A DNA stretch of 64,000 nt from Sphingobium sp. CAP-1. Its GTDB lineage: Bacteria; Pseudomonadota; Alphaproteobacteria; Sphingomonadales; Sphingomonadaceae. The translations under genes were made by a program, and so were the position numbers. Of this stretch, positions 7,224-15,549 are shown in pieces. Each line of letters opens with the position of its first letter. Positions within the stretch are counted from its first letter, which is position 1. A model generated the notes under the pieces. It was not told the origin of the DNA. It saw nothing but the letters and a program-made list of their open reading frames with translations, and made no database searches. The DNA lies in contig NZ_CP046252.1 in the NCBI RefSeq assembly GCF_009720145.1, forward strand, positions 2,418,001 through 2,482,000, given 5' to 3'.

Positions 7224-9799
7224 GCGATGCTGAGCGCCAGCGCACCGTCGCCATCCTCGACCCGGACGGTCGATCCGTCGGGTACCTCGCCGCGCAGGAT
7301 CAGGTCAGCCAGCGGGTCTTGCAGATAGCGCTGCACCGCGCGCTTGAGGGGGCGCGCGCCATAGACCGGATCATAGCCGACCCGGCCGAGCCACGCCCGC
7401 GCGCCTTCGCTCAGATCAAGGACGATCTTGCGATCCTTGAGCAGCTTGCCGATGCGCGCGACCTGAATATCGACGATCGGGGCCATGTGCGCCGCGCCCA
7501 GGCGATGGAACAGGATCACTTCGTCCAGGCGGTTGAGAAATTCCGGGCGGAAATGGCCGCGGACGATGTCCATCACCTGATCCTCGACCTTCTCGACCGG
7601 ATCGTCATCGCCAAGGGCGGTGAGATATTGGCTGCCCAGATTCGATGTCAGCACGATGATCGTGTTGGTGAAGTCGACGGTGCGCCCCTGCCCATCGGTC
7701 AGCCGGCCGTCGTCCAGCACCTGGAGCAGGATGTTGAACACATCGCCATGCGCCTTTTCCACCTCATCGAACAGGACGACCTGATAGGGGCGGCGGCGGA
7801 CGGCTTCGGTCAGGACGCCGCCTTCCTCATAACCGACATAGCCCGGAGGGGCGCCGATCAGGCGGGCGACGCTGTGCTTTTCCATGAACTCGCTCATGTC
7901 GATGCGGACCATCGCTGAATCGTCATCGAACAGGAAACCGGCCAGCGCCTTGGTCAGTTCGGTCTTGCCGACGCCGGTGGGGCCGAGGAAGAGGAAGGAG
8001 CCGAGCGGGCGGTTGGGGTCTTGCAGACCGGCGCGCGAACGGCGCACGGCGGTCGACACGGCCTTCACCGCATCGGCTTGCCCGATGACGCGCTGGCCCA
8101 GCATCTGCTCCATATTGAGCAGTTTCTCCCGCTCGCCCTCCAGCATCCGGTCGACCGGGATGCCGGTCCAGCGGGAGACGACGGCGGCAATGTCCTCCGC
8201 CGTCACCTCCTCGCGCAGCATCGCGCCGGCGGACGCGGTCTGCGCTGCCTCCAACTGCTTTTCGAGCGCGGGGATGGTGCCATATTGCAGCTCGCCCGCC
8301 TTGCCATATTCGCCACTGCGCTGCGCCTGGTCGAGCTGGATGCGCGCGGCGTCGAGCTGCTCCTTCAGCTTCGCCTCGCCGGCGATCTTGTCCTTTTCCG
8401 CCTGCCAGCGGGTGGTGAGCGCCGCCGACTGCTCCTCCAGATTGGCGAGATCGGATTCGAGGGCGGCGAGCCGGTCCTTGGACGCCGTGTCGCTTTCCTT
8501 CTTCAGCGCCTCGCGCTCGATCTGGAGCTGCATGATGCGGCGGTCGAGATTTTCGATCTCCTCCGGCTTGCTTTCCACCTCCATGCGGATGCGCGACGCG
8601 GCCTCGTCCATCAGGTCGATCGCCTTGTCGGGCAGGAAACGGTCGGTGATGTAGCGGTTGGAAAGGGTCGCGGCGCTGACGATCGCGGCGTCGGCGATGC
8701 GGACGCCGTGATGCGCCTCATATTTCTCCTTAATGCCGCGCAGGATGGAGATGGTGTCCTCCACCGTCGGTTCGCCGACGAATACCGGCTGGAAGCGGCG
8801 CTGGAGCGCGGGGTCTTTCTCGACATATTTGCGATATTCGTCGAGCGTGGTCGCGCCGATGCAATGGAGTTCACCGCGCGCAAGGGCGGGCTTCAAGAGA
8901 TTGCCGGCGTCCATCGCCCCTTCGCTCTTGCCCGCGCCGATCAGCGTGTGCATTTCATCGATGAACAGGATGATCTGGCCGTCGGCACCCTTCACCTCGT
9001 CCAGCACGCCCTTCAGCCGTTCCTCAAACTCGCCGCGATATTTGGCGCCGGCGATCAGGCTGCCCATGTCGAGCGCCATCAGGGTGCGGTCCTTGAGCGT
9101 ATCGGGCACGTCGCCATTGGCGATGCGCAGGGCGAGTCCCTCCGCGATGGCGGTCTTGCCGACGCCGGGTTCACCGATCAGCACGGGATTATTCTTGGTC
9201 CGGCGGGCGAGAATCTGGATGGTGCGACGGATTTCCTCATCGCGGCCGATGACCGGGTCGAGCTTGCCGGCGCGCGCCGCTTCGGTCAGGTCGCGGGCGA
9301 ATTTCTTGAGCGCGTCATAGCGATCCTCCGCCCCCGCCGTGTCGGCGGTGCGGCCGCCGCGCAGGGCATTGATCGCGGCGTTGAGCGCTTCGGGCTTGAC
9401 GCCGGCGGCGGCCAGCGCCTTGCCCGCCGCCGTGGTGGTGGCGAGGGTGAGCGCCAGCAACAGCCGTTCGACGGTGACGAAACTGTCGCCCGCCTTCGTC
9501 GCCACCTGCTCGGCGGAATCGAGGACGCGCACGGCATCATTGTCGAGGCCGGGGGTCGCTTGCGCGCCGCTGCCGGAAACGGCCGGCACCTTGGCCAGCG
9601 CCGCATCAGTGTCGCGCAGCGCGACTTGCGCCGAACCGCCCGCCGCCTTGATCAGGCCGGACGCCATGCCTTCGCTATCCTCCAGCAAGGCTTTCAACAG
9701 ATGTTCCGGGCCGATCCGCTGATGGCTCATGCGGATCGCCACGGTCTGCGCCGACTGGAGGAAACCCTTGGCGCGGTCGGTGAATTTTTCGAGGTTCAT
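7220..9799 (-). CDS. clpB: ATP-dependent disaggregase ClpB
   Basis: 859 residues, the usual ClpB length. Domains in order: an N-terminal Clp repeat domain (1-150, with HQRIGPEHLLKALLE), NBD1 with Walker A GEPGVGKT at 209-216 and Walker B ILFIDEMHT, the coiled-coil middle domain (~400-530), NBD2 with Walker A GPTGVGKT and VVLFDEVEKAH, and the C-terminal D2-small domain. With DnaK it rescues aggregated proteins; it lacks the IGF/L ClpP-binding loop typical of ClpA. I start at ATG 9799, preceded by AGAGGA at a 7-nt distance; the frame continues upstream to 10000 but into the neighbouring gene. A heat-shock-type promoter candidate lies just upstream. The downstream oxygenase gene overlaps by 4 bp. 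Confidence 0.98.
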   Translation of the reverse strand: MNLEKFTDRAKGFLQSAQTVAIRMSHQRIGPEHLLKALLEDSEGMASGLIKAAGGSAQVALRDTDAALAKVPAVSGSGAQATPGLDNDAVRVLDSAEQVATKAGDSFVTVERLLLALTLATTTAAGKALAAAGVKPEALNAAINALRGGRTADTAGAEDRYDALKKFARDLTEAARAGKLDPVIGRDEEIRRTIQILARRTKNNPVLIGEPGVGKTAIAEGLALRIANGDVPDTLKDRTLMALDMGSLIAGAKYRGEFEERLKGVLDEVKGADGQIILFIDEMHTLIGAGKSEGAMDAGNLLKPALARGELHCIGATTLDEYRKYVEKDPALQRRFQPVFVGEPTVEDTISILRGIKEKYEAHHGVRIADAAIVSAATLSNRYITDRFLPDKAIDLMDEAASRIRMEVESKPEEIENLDRRIMQLQIEREALKKESDTASKDRLAALESDLANLEEQSAALTTRWQAEKDKIAGEAKLKEQLDAARIQLDQAQRSGEYGKAGELQYGTIPALEKQLEAAQTASAGAMLREEVTAEDIAAVVSRWTGIPVDRMLEGEREKLLNMEQMLGQRVIGQADAVKAVSTAVRRSRAGLQDPNRPLGSFLFLGPTGVGKTELTKALAGFLFDDDSAMVRIDMSEFMEKHSVARLIGAPPGYVGYEEGGVLTEAVRRRPYQVVLFDEVEKAHGDVFNILLQVLDDGRLTDGQGRTVDFTNTIIVLTSNLGSQYLTALGDDDPVEKVEDQVMDIVRGHFRPEFLNRLDEVILFHRLGAAHMAPIVDIQVARIGKLLKDRKIVLDLSEGARAWLGRVGYDPVYGARPLKRAVQRYLQDPLADLILRGEVPDGSTVRVEDGDGALALSIA

Positions 9800-9831
9800 G
9801 TGCGTCCTCTTGGGGGAAATGATTGCCCGCC

Positions 9832-9859
9832 ATGTAGTGTTGCTTAAAAAGCACACAAG
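9832..9859 (-). promoter_or_regulatory. Candidate sigma-32 promoter of clpB
   Basis: On the minus strand CTTG (9859-9856) is followed after 18 nt by CTACAT (9837-9832). Alphaproteobacterial heat-shock promoters have a CTTG -35 core and a CYTATnT-like -10 at 17-18 nt spacing, so this is a reasonable but imperfect match. It would give a short leader before the clpB RBS. Confidence 0.4.
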
Positions 9860-9878
9860 GGGCGATAGGCAATTATCC

Positions 9879-11528
9879 TTATTTCGCCGCCTTCTGCGCC
9901 TGCGGGGCGAACAGATCGCCGAAAAAGTCCCTGGCGAACCAGCGCGGCGGCGCGTCGCCATCGGCCATGGCGCGGGTGATGCGGTAATTGGCCTGCGCAA
10001 AGCGCGCGCCCGCGTCCCAGTCGATCGCCTGGCTCATATCGTCGCCGGGACGGTGATAGGCGTCTTTCAGAAACGCATCCCACGCCTTTTCGCCGCCATT
10101 GGCATAGCCGGTGGCGAGAAAGACGGCGGGGACGCCCTGTTTCACGAACTTATAATGGTCGGAACGAACGAAGATCGTTTCCTGCGGCATCGGGTCGGGC
10201 GACAATTTCACGCCCATCGGCGCGACCGCCTGCGCCACGATCGGGCCAAGGGTACTATGATCCGCGCCGAAGGCGATCAGGTCGGTGAAGGGATAGAGCA
10301 GAAGCGGCATGTCGAGATCGACATTGCCGACGATCTGGCTGATCGGCACGCTGGGATGGCGGGCATAATAGTCCGCGCCGAGCAGCCCCTTTTCCTCGCC
10401 AGTGGAGGCGAGGAAGATGATCGAGCGACGCGGCCTGTCAGGCGACCCGGCCATGGCGCGGGCGACCTCCAGCATGGTCGCGATGCCCGCGCCATTATCG
10501 AGCGCGCCATTGTTGATCCGGTCCTTGTCGGCCGGCTCGCCCGTTTTCACCGGGCTGACGCCGATATGGTCGAGATGGGCGGAGAGGACGACATATTGAT
10601 CCTTCAGCACCGGGTCGCTGCCGGGCAGGATGGCGACGACATTGGGGCTGGTGACGCGCTGGCTGACGCTGTCGGCCTTGATCTGAACGCTGGTTTTGAG
10701 CGCGAAGCCCCTGGGCTTGCCGCCGGCCTTGTCGGCTTGCTTGCGGATCGCCGCGATGGTCACGGGCGCGCCGGCGAAGATGGCCTGCGCCGCCGGATCG
10801 TTGAGCGCGGCGGAGGCGCGGATGCCCGGCGCTTCGCCGAAGGGCACGCCATCGGGCGAAACCCAGGTGAAATCGGGTTCGTCGGCGAACTGCACCATAC
10901 GCGCCCAGGGCCGGGCCTTCATCGACTGGAGCGTGCCGATCGACAGCATCCCTATCGCGCCATGCGCCTGCGCCATCTGCGCCTTGGACGCGGAGAGATG
11001 CGCGCCCTCCTCGCTGGGCAGCCCCCTGGGATAGCCGCGCAGAGTGACGACGATCTTGCCCTTCACATCCAGCCCGGCATAGTCGTTGAGGCCAAAGCGC
11101 GCATTGTCGAGCCCATAGCCGACGAACACCAGCGGCGCGGTCACATCCAAATGCGGTTCGGCGGCGTTGAGGCCGACCAGCACGTCGCCGGCATGGGTGA
11201 AACTGCTCGCGCCGCCGGGGCCGGTCACGGTCAGCGTGGCCGGAGTCTGCGCCCGATCGGTCTTTTGGAAGGCGATGCGCTGATACCAGCCATCGCCGTC
11301 GCCGCCCGGCGTGAGGCCGAGTTGCGCGAACTGGCTGGCGACATAACGGGCGGCGATCTCATGCCCTTCGCTGCCGGTATCGCGCCCCTTGAGCAGATCG
11401 TCGGCGAGGAAGGCGACATGGGCGCGCACGGCGGCGGCGGAAAAGACGGGGTCGACGGCCGGCTGCGCGGAAAGCGCAGCGGGCAGGATCAGGGCGGCGG
11501 CGGTCGCCAGCAGAGTCAGGCGGTTCAT
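9879..11528 (-). CDS. Secreted M28-family metallopeptidase with PA domain
   Basis: 549 residues with a signal peptide (MNRLTLLATAAALILPAALSA). The order is an N-terminal cap, a protease-associated (PA) insertion around residues 110-230 (APLVFVGYGL, VKGKIVVTLRG) and a zinc aminopeptidase core. The dinuclear-zinc ligands of M28 are recognisable: HLDHIG, DNGAG, the catalytic Glu pair in TGEEKGLLG, NVDLDM and a distal His in YHRPGDD. It probably acts in the periplasm, releasing N-terminal amino acids from peptides. The ATG at 11528 precedes the signal peptide directly; the longer in-frame start at 11594 would spoil it. It is divergent from the M16 peptidase gene across a region carrying a repeat also found upstream of lolA. 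Confidence 0.93.
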   Translation of the reverse strand: MNRLTLLATAAALILPAALSAQPAVDPVFSAAAVRAHVAFLADDLLKGRDTGSEGHEIAARYVASQFAQLGLTPGGDGDGWYQRIAFQKTDRAQTPATLTVTGPGGASSFTHAGDVLVGLNAAEPHLDVTAPLVFVGYGLDNARFGLNDYAGLDVKGKIVVTLRGYPRGLPSEEGAHLSASKAQMAQAHGAIGMLSIGTLQSMKARPWARMVQFADEPDFTWVSPDGVPFGEAPGIRASAALNDPAAQAIFAGAPVTIAAIRKQADKAGGKPRGFALKTSVQIKADSVSQRVTSPNVVAILPGSDPVLKDQYVVLSAHLDHIGVSPVKTGEPADKDRINNGALDNGAGIATMLEVARAMAGSPDRPRRSIIFLASTGEEKGLLGADYYARHPSVPISQIVGNVDLDMPLLLYPFTDLIAFGADHSTLGPIVAQAVAPMGVKLSPDPMPQETIFVRSDHYKFVKQGVPAVFLATGYANGGEKAWDAFLKDAYHRPGDDMSQAIDWDAGARFAQANYRITRAMADGDAPPRWFARDFFGDLFAPQAQKAAK

Positions 11529-11600
11529 GGAGGCGCTTTCCGATAAGGGCTTATAGTTGCAGGATTGCGCCCGGCAGACGCCCCTGTCCAGCACGGCATT

Positions 11601-11655
11601 ATGTTTGCCGCATAACGCGCGCCGTCGGCTGGCAAAGCCGACTTCGACATGCTCT
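11601..11655. repeat. Palindromic ~55-bp repeat, copy A
   Basis: This stretch aligns without gaps to 57271-57325: both share CCGCAT, CGGCTGG, AGCCGACTTC and ATGCTC at identical spacing. The centre forms a hairpin GTCGGCT-GGCAA-AGCCGAC. It lies in the divergent promoter region between the M28 and M16 peptidase genes, 73 bp upstream of the M28 start. Confidence 0.75.
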
Positions 11656-11738
11656 TCCGTATTGCGACTCTACCACGCCCCGCTATGCTGCCCTTCCATC
11701 GCGACCACCCCCTGTCGCATCCTGCCCAGAGGCTCTGC

Positions 11739-14618
11739 ATGACCCTTTCCCCCCTGTCCCGCCGACTGTCCCTGCTGATCGGTCTTTCCACCCTTGCCCT
11801 TGCGCCGATGACGCAGGCCGTCGCGGCGACCGCCGCCGCCGTTGCGCCCGCGCCGCTCTCCAGCCTCGTGTCGAAGGTCGACATTCCCTATGAGGAGTTT
11901 CGCCTGCCCAACGGGCTGCGCGTGATCGTCCACACCGACCGCAAGGCGCCGGTGGTGGCGGTGTCGATCTGGTATCATGTGGGGTCGCGCTTCGAGCCGG
12001 CGGGCAAGACCGGCTTTGCCCATCTGTTCGAGCATCTGATGTTCTACGGCTCCGAAAATGCCGATGGTCCCTTTTTCGGCCGGCTGGAGGATATTGGCGC
12101 GACCGACTGGAACGGAACGACCTGGTTCGACCGCACCAATTATTTCGAGACGGTGCCGACCGGCGCGCTGGACCGGGCGCTGTTCCTGGAAGCCGATCGC
12201 ATGGGGCATCTGCTGGGCGCGGTGACGCAGACCAAGCTGGATACCCAGCGCGGTGTCGTGCAGAATGAAAAGCGGATGGGCGAAAATGAGCCTTATGGCC
12301 TGGTCGAATATGCCCAGCTTGCCGCTTTGCTGCCCGAAGGCCATCCCTATCGCCATTCGACCATCGGATCGATGGCGGACCTGAACGCCGCCAGCCTGAA
12401 TGACGTGCAGATGTGGTTCAAGACCCATTATGGGCCGAACAATGCCGTGCTGGTGCTGGCCGGCGACATCGACGCGGCGACCGCGAAGGCGAAGGTGGAG
12501 AAGTGGTTCGGCAACATTCCGGCCGGCCCTGCGCCAAAGGATGTGGACGCCAGCGTCCCGACCCTGGCCAGGGATGCCGAGGTGGTGATGCATGACAATG
12601 TCGCGGCCACCCGCCTCTATCGCAACTGGGTAGTGCCGGGGGTCAATTCGGCCGAGTTGCAGCAGCTTGACCTCGCCATGACGATCTTCGGCGGGCTGGG
12701 ATCGTCGCGGCTCGACAATGCGCTGGTGCGCGACGAGAAGGTTGCGGTGGGGGTGAAGGCCAGCATCCAGCCGTTCGAGAAATTGAGCCTGGCCGAGATC
12801 ACCGTCGATGTGAAGCCGGGCGCGGACCCGGTGGCGGTGGGCAAAAGGCTCGACGCGCTGCTCGCCGACTATCTGGCCAAGGGGCCGAGCGCCGACGAGG
12901 TGCTGCGCGCGGCGACGGGCCAGGCGTCCGGCACCATCGGGGGACTGGAGAAGGTCGGCGGCTTTTCCGGCAAGGCGGTGACATTGGCCGAGGGCGCGGT
13001 CTATTCCGACGATCCGGCCAAATATAAGAAGGATCTAGCCATTTATGCGGCGGCCACGCCGGACAGCGTGGCGGCGGCGGCGCGCGCATGGCTGGGGCGG
13101 CCGGTGCTGCGCCTGACCGTCGCGCCGGGCGAGCGGAGCGCGGCGGACAATGCGCTGGCGGGGAATGCCAAGGAAGGCGGGTCCGGGCACAAGCCGGCTT
13201 TCTTCCGCAATCCCGACGCGGCCGCGCCGGCGGCGGCGACCCCGCCGGCCCCGACGAAGATCGCCGAGCCGCCGATCGAGCCGGTCAAGGATCTGGACTT
13301 TCCCGATGTCGAACATGCTCGTCTAAAGAACGGCATCCCGGTCGTGTTCGCGCGCCGCGCCGCCGTGCCGACCGTGCGCGTGTCGGTCGCGTTCGACGCG
13401 GGCAATGCCGCCGACGACAGGGCGAAGCTGGGGACGGCGGGGCTGACCACCGCGCTGCTGGACGAAGGCACCACGACCCGGTCGTCGGTGCAGATCGCCG
13501 AGGAGCAGGAGCGGCTGGGCGCGTCGATCAGCGCGGGCAACAGCATGGACCGCACCAATGTCGGTCTGTTCGCGCTCAAGCCCAATCTGGATGCGTCGCT
13601 GGGGCTGCTGGCCGATGTGATCCGCAACCCCGCCTTCGCCCCGGCCGAGGTGGAGCGGCTGCGCGGCCAGGTGCTGACGCGCATCGCTGCGGAAAAGACC
13701 GAGCCGATGGCGATCGCCCAACGGATGCTGCCGCCTTTGCTCTATGGGCAAGCGCATCCCTATGGCATCCCCTTCACCGGATCGGGCACCGAAAGCGGGG
13801 TCAAGGCGGTGACGCGGGCGGACCTGACCGCCTTCCACGATGCATGGATGCGGCCCGACAATGCGACCATCTTCGTCGTCGGCGACACGAGCCTGGGCGA
13901 TCTGATGCCGCTGCTGGAGAAACGCTTCGGCGACTGGAAGCCGGCGGCGACGCCCAAGGGGGCCAAGCTGTTCCGCATGGACCGGATGCTGCGCCCGGCG
14001 AAGATCGTGCTGATCGACAAGCCGCAAAGCCCGCAGTCGATGATCCTGGCCGGGGCGCTGACCAGCAAGGCGGGGACCGACAATCCGGTCGTGCTGCAAA
14101 CCGCCAATGAAGTGCTGGGCGGCAGCACCACGTCGCGCCTGACCATGGACCTGCGCGAGACGAAGGGATGGGCCTATGGCGCCGGCACCGCGTTGCCCGG
14201 CGTCAAGGAAACGATCCCGCTGCTGGTCTATGCCCCGGTGCAGACCGACAAGACCGGCGAATCGATCATCGCCGCGCGGCAGGACATCAAGGACTATCTG
14301 ACCACCAAGGGCACGACCGAGGCGGAGCGGAACCAGACGATCAACGGCCAGATATTGTCGCTGCCCGGCAGTTTCGAGACATCGTCGGACCTGCTGAGCG
14401 CGATGATGCGCAACAGCCTGATCGGCCGGCCCGACGATTATTATGAGACGCTGCCGAACGTCTATCGCGCGATGACCGCCGCCGACATGGACAAGGCCGC
14501 GCGCGAGGCGATCAACCCCGACCGGCTGATCTGGGTCGTGGTCGGCGATGCGAAACTGGTGCGGCCACAGCTTGACGCGGTGGGCCTGCCGGTGGAAATG
14601 GGCACATTGGCTGATTGA
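11739..14618 (+). CDS. Secreted M16-family (pitrilysin-type) metallopeptidase, two-domain
   Basis: 959 residues with a signal peptide (MTLSPLSRRLSLLIGLSTLA onward) and two M16 repeats. The N-terminal half has the inverted zinc motif H95-L-F-E-H99 with a third-ligand glutamate in the downstream NEKRMGENEP region. The C-terminal half (from ~500) keeps the fold, but the equivalent position reads GLTTALLDEG, so it is non-catalytic, as in many clam-shell M16 enzymes. A Pro/Ala linker (~485-510) joins the halves. Such proteins degrade peptides in the periplasm. ATG at 11739 follows AGAGG; an upstream in-frame start (11649) would destroy the signal peptide. A 99-codon gene follows after 28 bp with its own RBS. 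Confidence 0.95.
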   Translation: MTLSPLSRRLSLLIGLSTLALAPMTQAVAATAAAVAPAPLSSLVSKVDIPYEEFRLPNGLRVIVHTDRKAPVVAVSIWYHVGSRFEPAGKTGFAHLFEHLMFYGSENADGPFFGRLEDIGATDWNGTTWFDRTNYFETVPTGALDRALFLEADRMGHLLGAVTQTKLDTQRGVVQNEKRMGENEPYGLVEYAQLAALLPEGHPYRHSTIGSMADLNAASLNDVQMWFKTHYGPNNAVLVLAGDIDAATAKAKVEKWFGNIPAGPAPKDVDASVPTLARDAEVVMHDNVAATRLYRNWVVPGVNSAELQQLDLAMTIFGGLGSSRLDNALVRDEKVAVGVKASIQPFEKLSLAEITVDVKPGADPVAVGKRLDALLADYLAKGPSADEVLRAATGQASGTIGGLEKVGGFSGKAVTLAEGAVYSDDPAKYKKDLAIYAAATPDSVAAAARAWLGRPVLRLTVAPGERSAADNALAGNAKEGGSGHKPAFFRNPDAAAPAAATPPAPTKIAEPPIEPVKDLDFPDVEHARLKNGIPVVFARRAAVPTVRVSVAFDAGNAADDRAKLGTAGLTTALLDEGTTTRSSVQIAEEQERLGASISAGNSMDRTNVGLFALKPNLDASLGLLADVIRNPAFAPAEVERLRGQVLTRIAAEKTEPMAIAQRMLPPLLYGQAHPYGIPFTGSGTESGVKAVTRADLTAFHDAWMRPDNATIFVVGDTSLGDLMPLLEKRFGDWKPAATPKGAKLFRMDRMLRPAKIVLIDKPQSPQSMILAGALTSKAGTDNPVVLQTANEVLGGSTTSRLTMDLRETKGWAYGAGTALPGVKETIPLLVYAPVQTDKTGESIIAARQDIKDYLTTKGTTEAERNQTINGQILSLPGSFETSSDLLSAMMRNSLIGRPDDYYETLPNVYRAMTAADMDKAAREAINPDRLIWVVVGDAKLVRPQLDAVGLPVEMGTLAD

Positions 14619-14646
14619 CGCCAACGTAAACGTAAGGAGACAGGAT

Positions 14647-14946
14647 ATGGCAGTGGATGGCGCTTATGATTGCGTGGCCAAGACGCCGATGGGCGACCAG
14701 AAGGGCGTGTTCACCGTCATCAGCAGCGGCGACCGCTTCAACGGCACCTTTGCCGGCATGATGGGGTCGCTGGACGTGGTCGATGGCCAGGTCGATGGCG
14801 ACAAGCTGACATGGAAGATGGAAATGACCATGCCGATGCCGATGACGCTGGAGTGCGAGGCGGAGGTCGCGGGTGACACCGTCACCGGCACGATGCAACT
14901 GGGCGCGTTCGGCGCGTCGGCCTTTACCGGCACGCGGCGGGCCTGA
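14647..14946 (+). CDS. Small beta-rich hypothetical protein
   Basis: 99 residues, starting at ATG 14647 after a strong AAGGAG. The sequence alternates short hydrophobic strands and Gly/Asp turns (KGVFTVIS, FNGTFAGMMG, TVTGTMQLGAF) with a Met/Pro-rich segment (MTMPMPMTLE). This suggests a small beta-barrel or sandwich. There is no signal peptide. It sits 28 bp after the M16 peptidase gene and is followed by a long perfect hairpin, so it probably ends that operon. The family is not identified with confidence. Confidence 0.7.
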   Translation: MAVDGAYDCVAKTPMGDQKGVFTVISSGDRFNGTFAGMMGSLDVVDGQVDGDKLTWKMEMTMPMPMTLECEAEVAGDTVTGTMQLGAFGASAFTGTRRA

Positions 14947-14958
14947 ATCGCCGGCCCT

Positions 14959-15004
14959 GCCCCGCGCCGCAAGAGAAGGTCCGCCTTCCCGTGCGGCGCG
15001 GGGC
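14959..15004 (+). terminator. Long perfect hairpin ending the M16 operon
   Basis: A perfect 13-bp inverted repeat GCCCCGCGCCGCA (14959-14971) / TGCGGCGCGGGGC (14992-15004) encloses a second hairpin GAAGG-TCCG-CCTTC. No T-tract follows, so it may act as a rho-associated barrier or mRNA 3'-end stabiliser rather than a classical terminator. It insulates the marR promoter downstream. Confidence 0.55.
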
Positions 15005-15054
15005 GCTGTTGCGGATCGTGCAAGTGGCACAGCGACATGAACAATCGCGAGATA

Positions 15055-15085
15055 TTGCCATAATTCATTAGTTAGCTATCTAACT
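15055..15085 (+). promoter_or_regulatory. Promoter and operator of the marR-efflux operon
   Basis: TTGCCA (15055-15060) and TATCTA (15077-15082) are spaced 16 bp. The -10 is embedded in a perfect palindrome AGTTAG-CTAT-CTAACT (15070-15085), a typical MarR-dimer operator. The expected transcription start falls on or next to the A of the marR ATG at 15089, implying a leaderless mRNA and autorepression. Confidence 0.7.
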
Positions 15086-15088
15086 GAT

Positions 15089-15538
15089 ATGCCCTTATCC
15101 GAGTCGAAACGCGCGCTGGCGCACAAAATGGCGCCCGTGGCGCGCGCCTGGCGGCAACTGGCCGATGTCACGCTGGCCGAGTTCGGCGTGTCGAACAGCG
15201 CCGCATGGTGCCTGATCCATATCTATCGCATCGGTCCCGAAGTGCGGCAGGCGGCGCTGGCCGACTCGCTCGACATCAGCCAGCCGTCGCTGGTCCGCAC
15301 GCTTGACCAGTTGCAGGCGGCCGGGCTGGTCGGCCGCACCCCGCACCCTGAGGACAAGCGATCCAACATCATCGCCCTGACCCCGGCCGGCGCGGATCTG
15401 GTCGGCCGGATCGAGGAGAAACTGGGCGCGCTGCGCGCCGAGCTGTTGCAGGGGGTGCCGGACGAGGCGATCGAGATCGCCGTCTGGCTGCTCGACCTGC
15501 TCAGCCTGCGCATCGCCGAGCGGCGCAGCCAGGGCTGA
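15089..15538 (+). CDS. MarR-family transcriptional repressor
   Basis: 149 residues with the MarR winged-helix layout: N-terminal dimerisation helices, then a recognition helix in the region LADSLDISQPSLVRTLDQLQ, followed by the wing (TPHPEDKRSNIIALT, with the conserved D-x-R) and C-terminal helices. The palindrome just upstream overlaps the -10 and touches the start, so autoregulation is likely. No SD precedes the ATG, consistent with leaderless translation. The downstream genes form an aromatic-acid-type efflux pump, so the inducer is probably a small phenolic or related acid (inference from family practice). Confidence 0.93.
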   Translation: MPLSESKRALAHKMAPVARAWRQLADVTLAEFGVSNSAAWCLIHIYRIGPEVRQAALADSLDISQPSLVRTLDQLQAAGLVGRTPHPEDKRSNIIALTPAGADLVGRIEEKLGALRAELLQGVPDEAIEIAVWLLDLLSLRIAERRSQG

Positions 15539-15549
15539 GTTTAACGATC

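Noticed and set aside
9800..10000. Extension of clpB to an upstream ATG at 10000
   Set aside because: It would run into the end of the M28 peptidase gene, and the ATG at 9799 has the RBS and the family N-terminus (MNLEKFTDRA).
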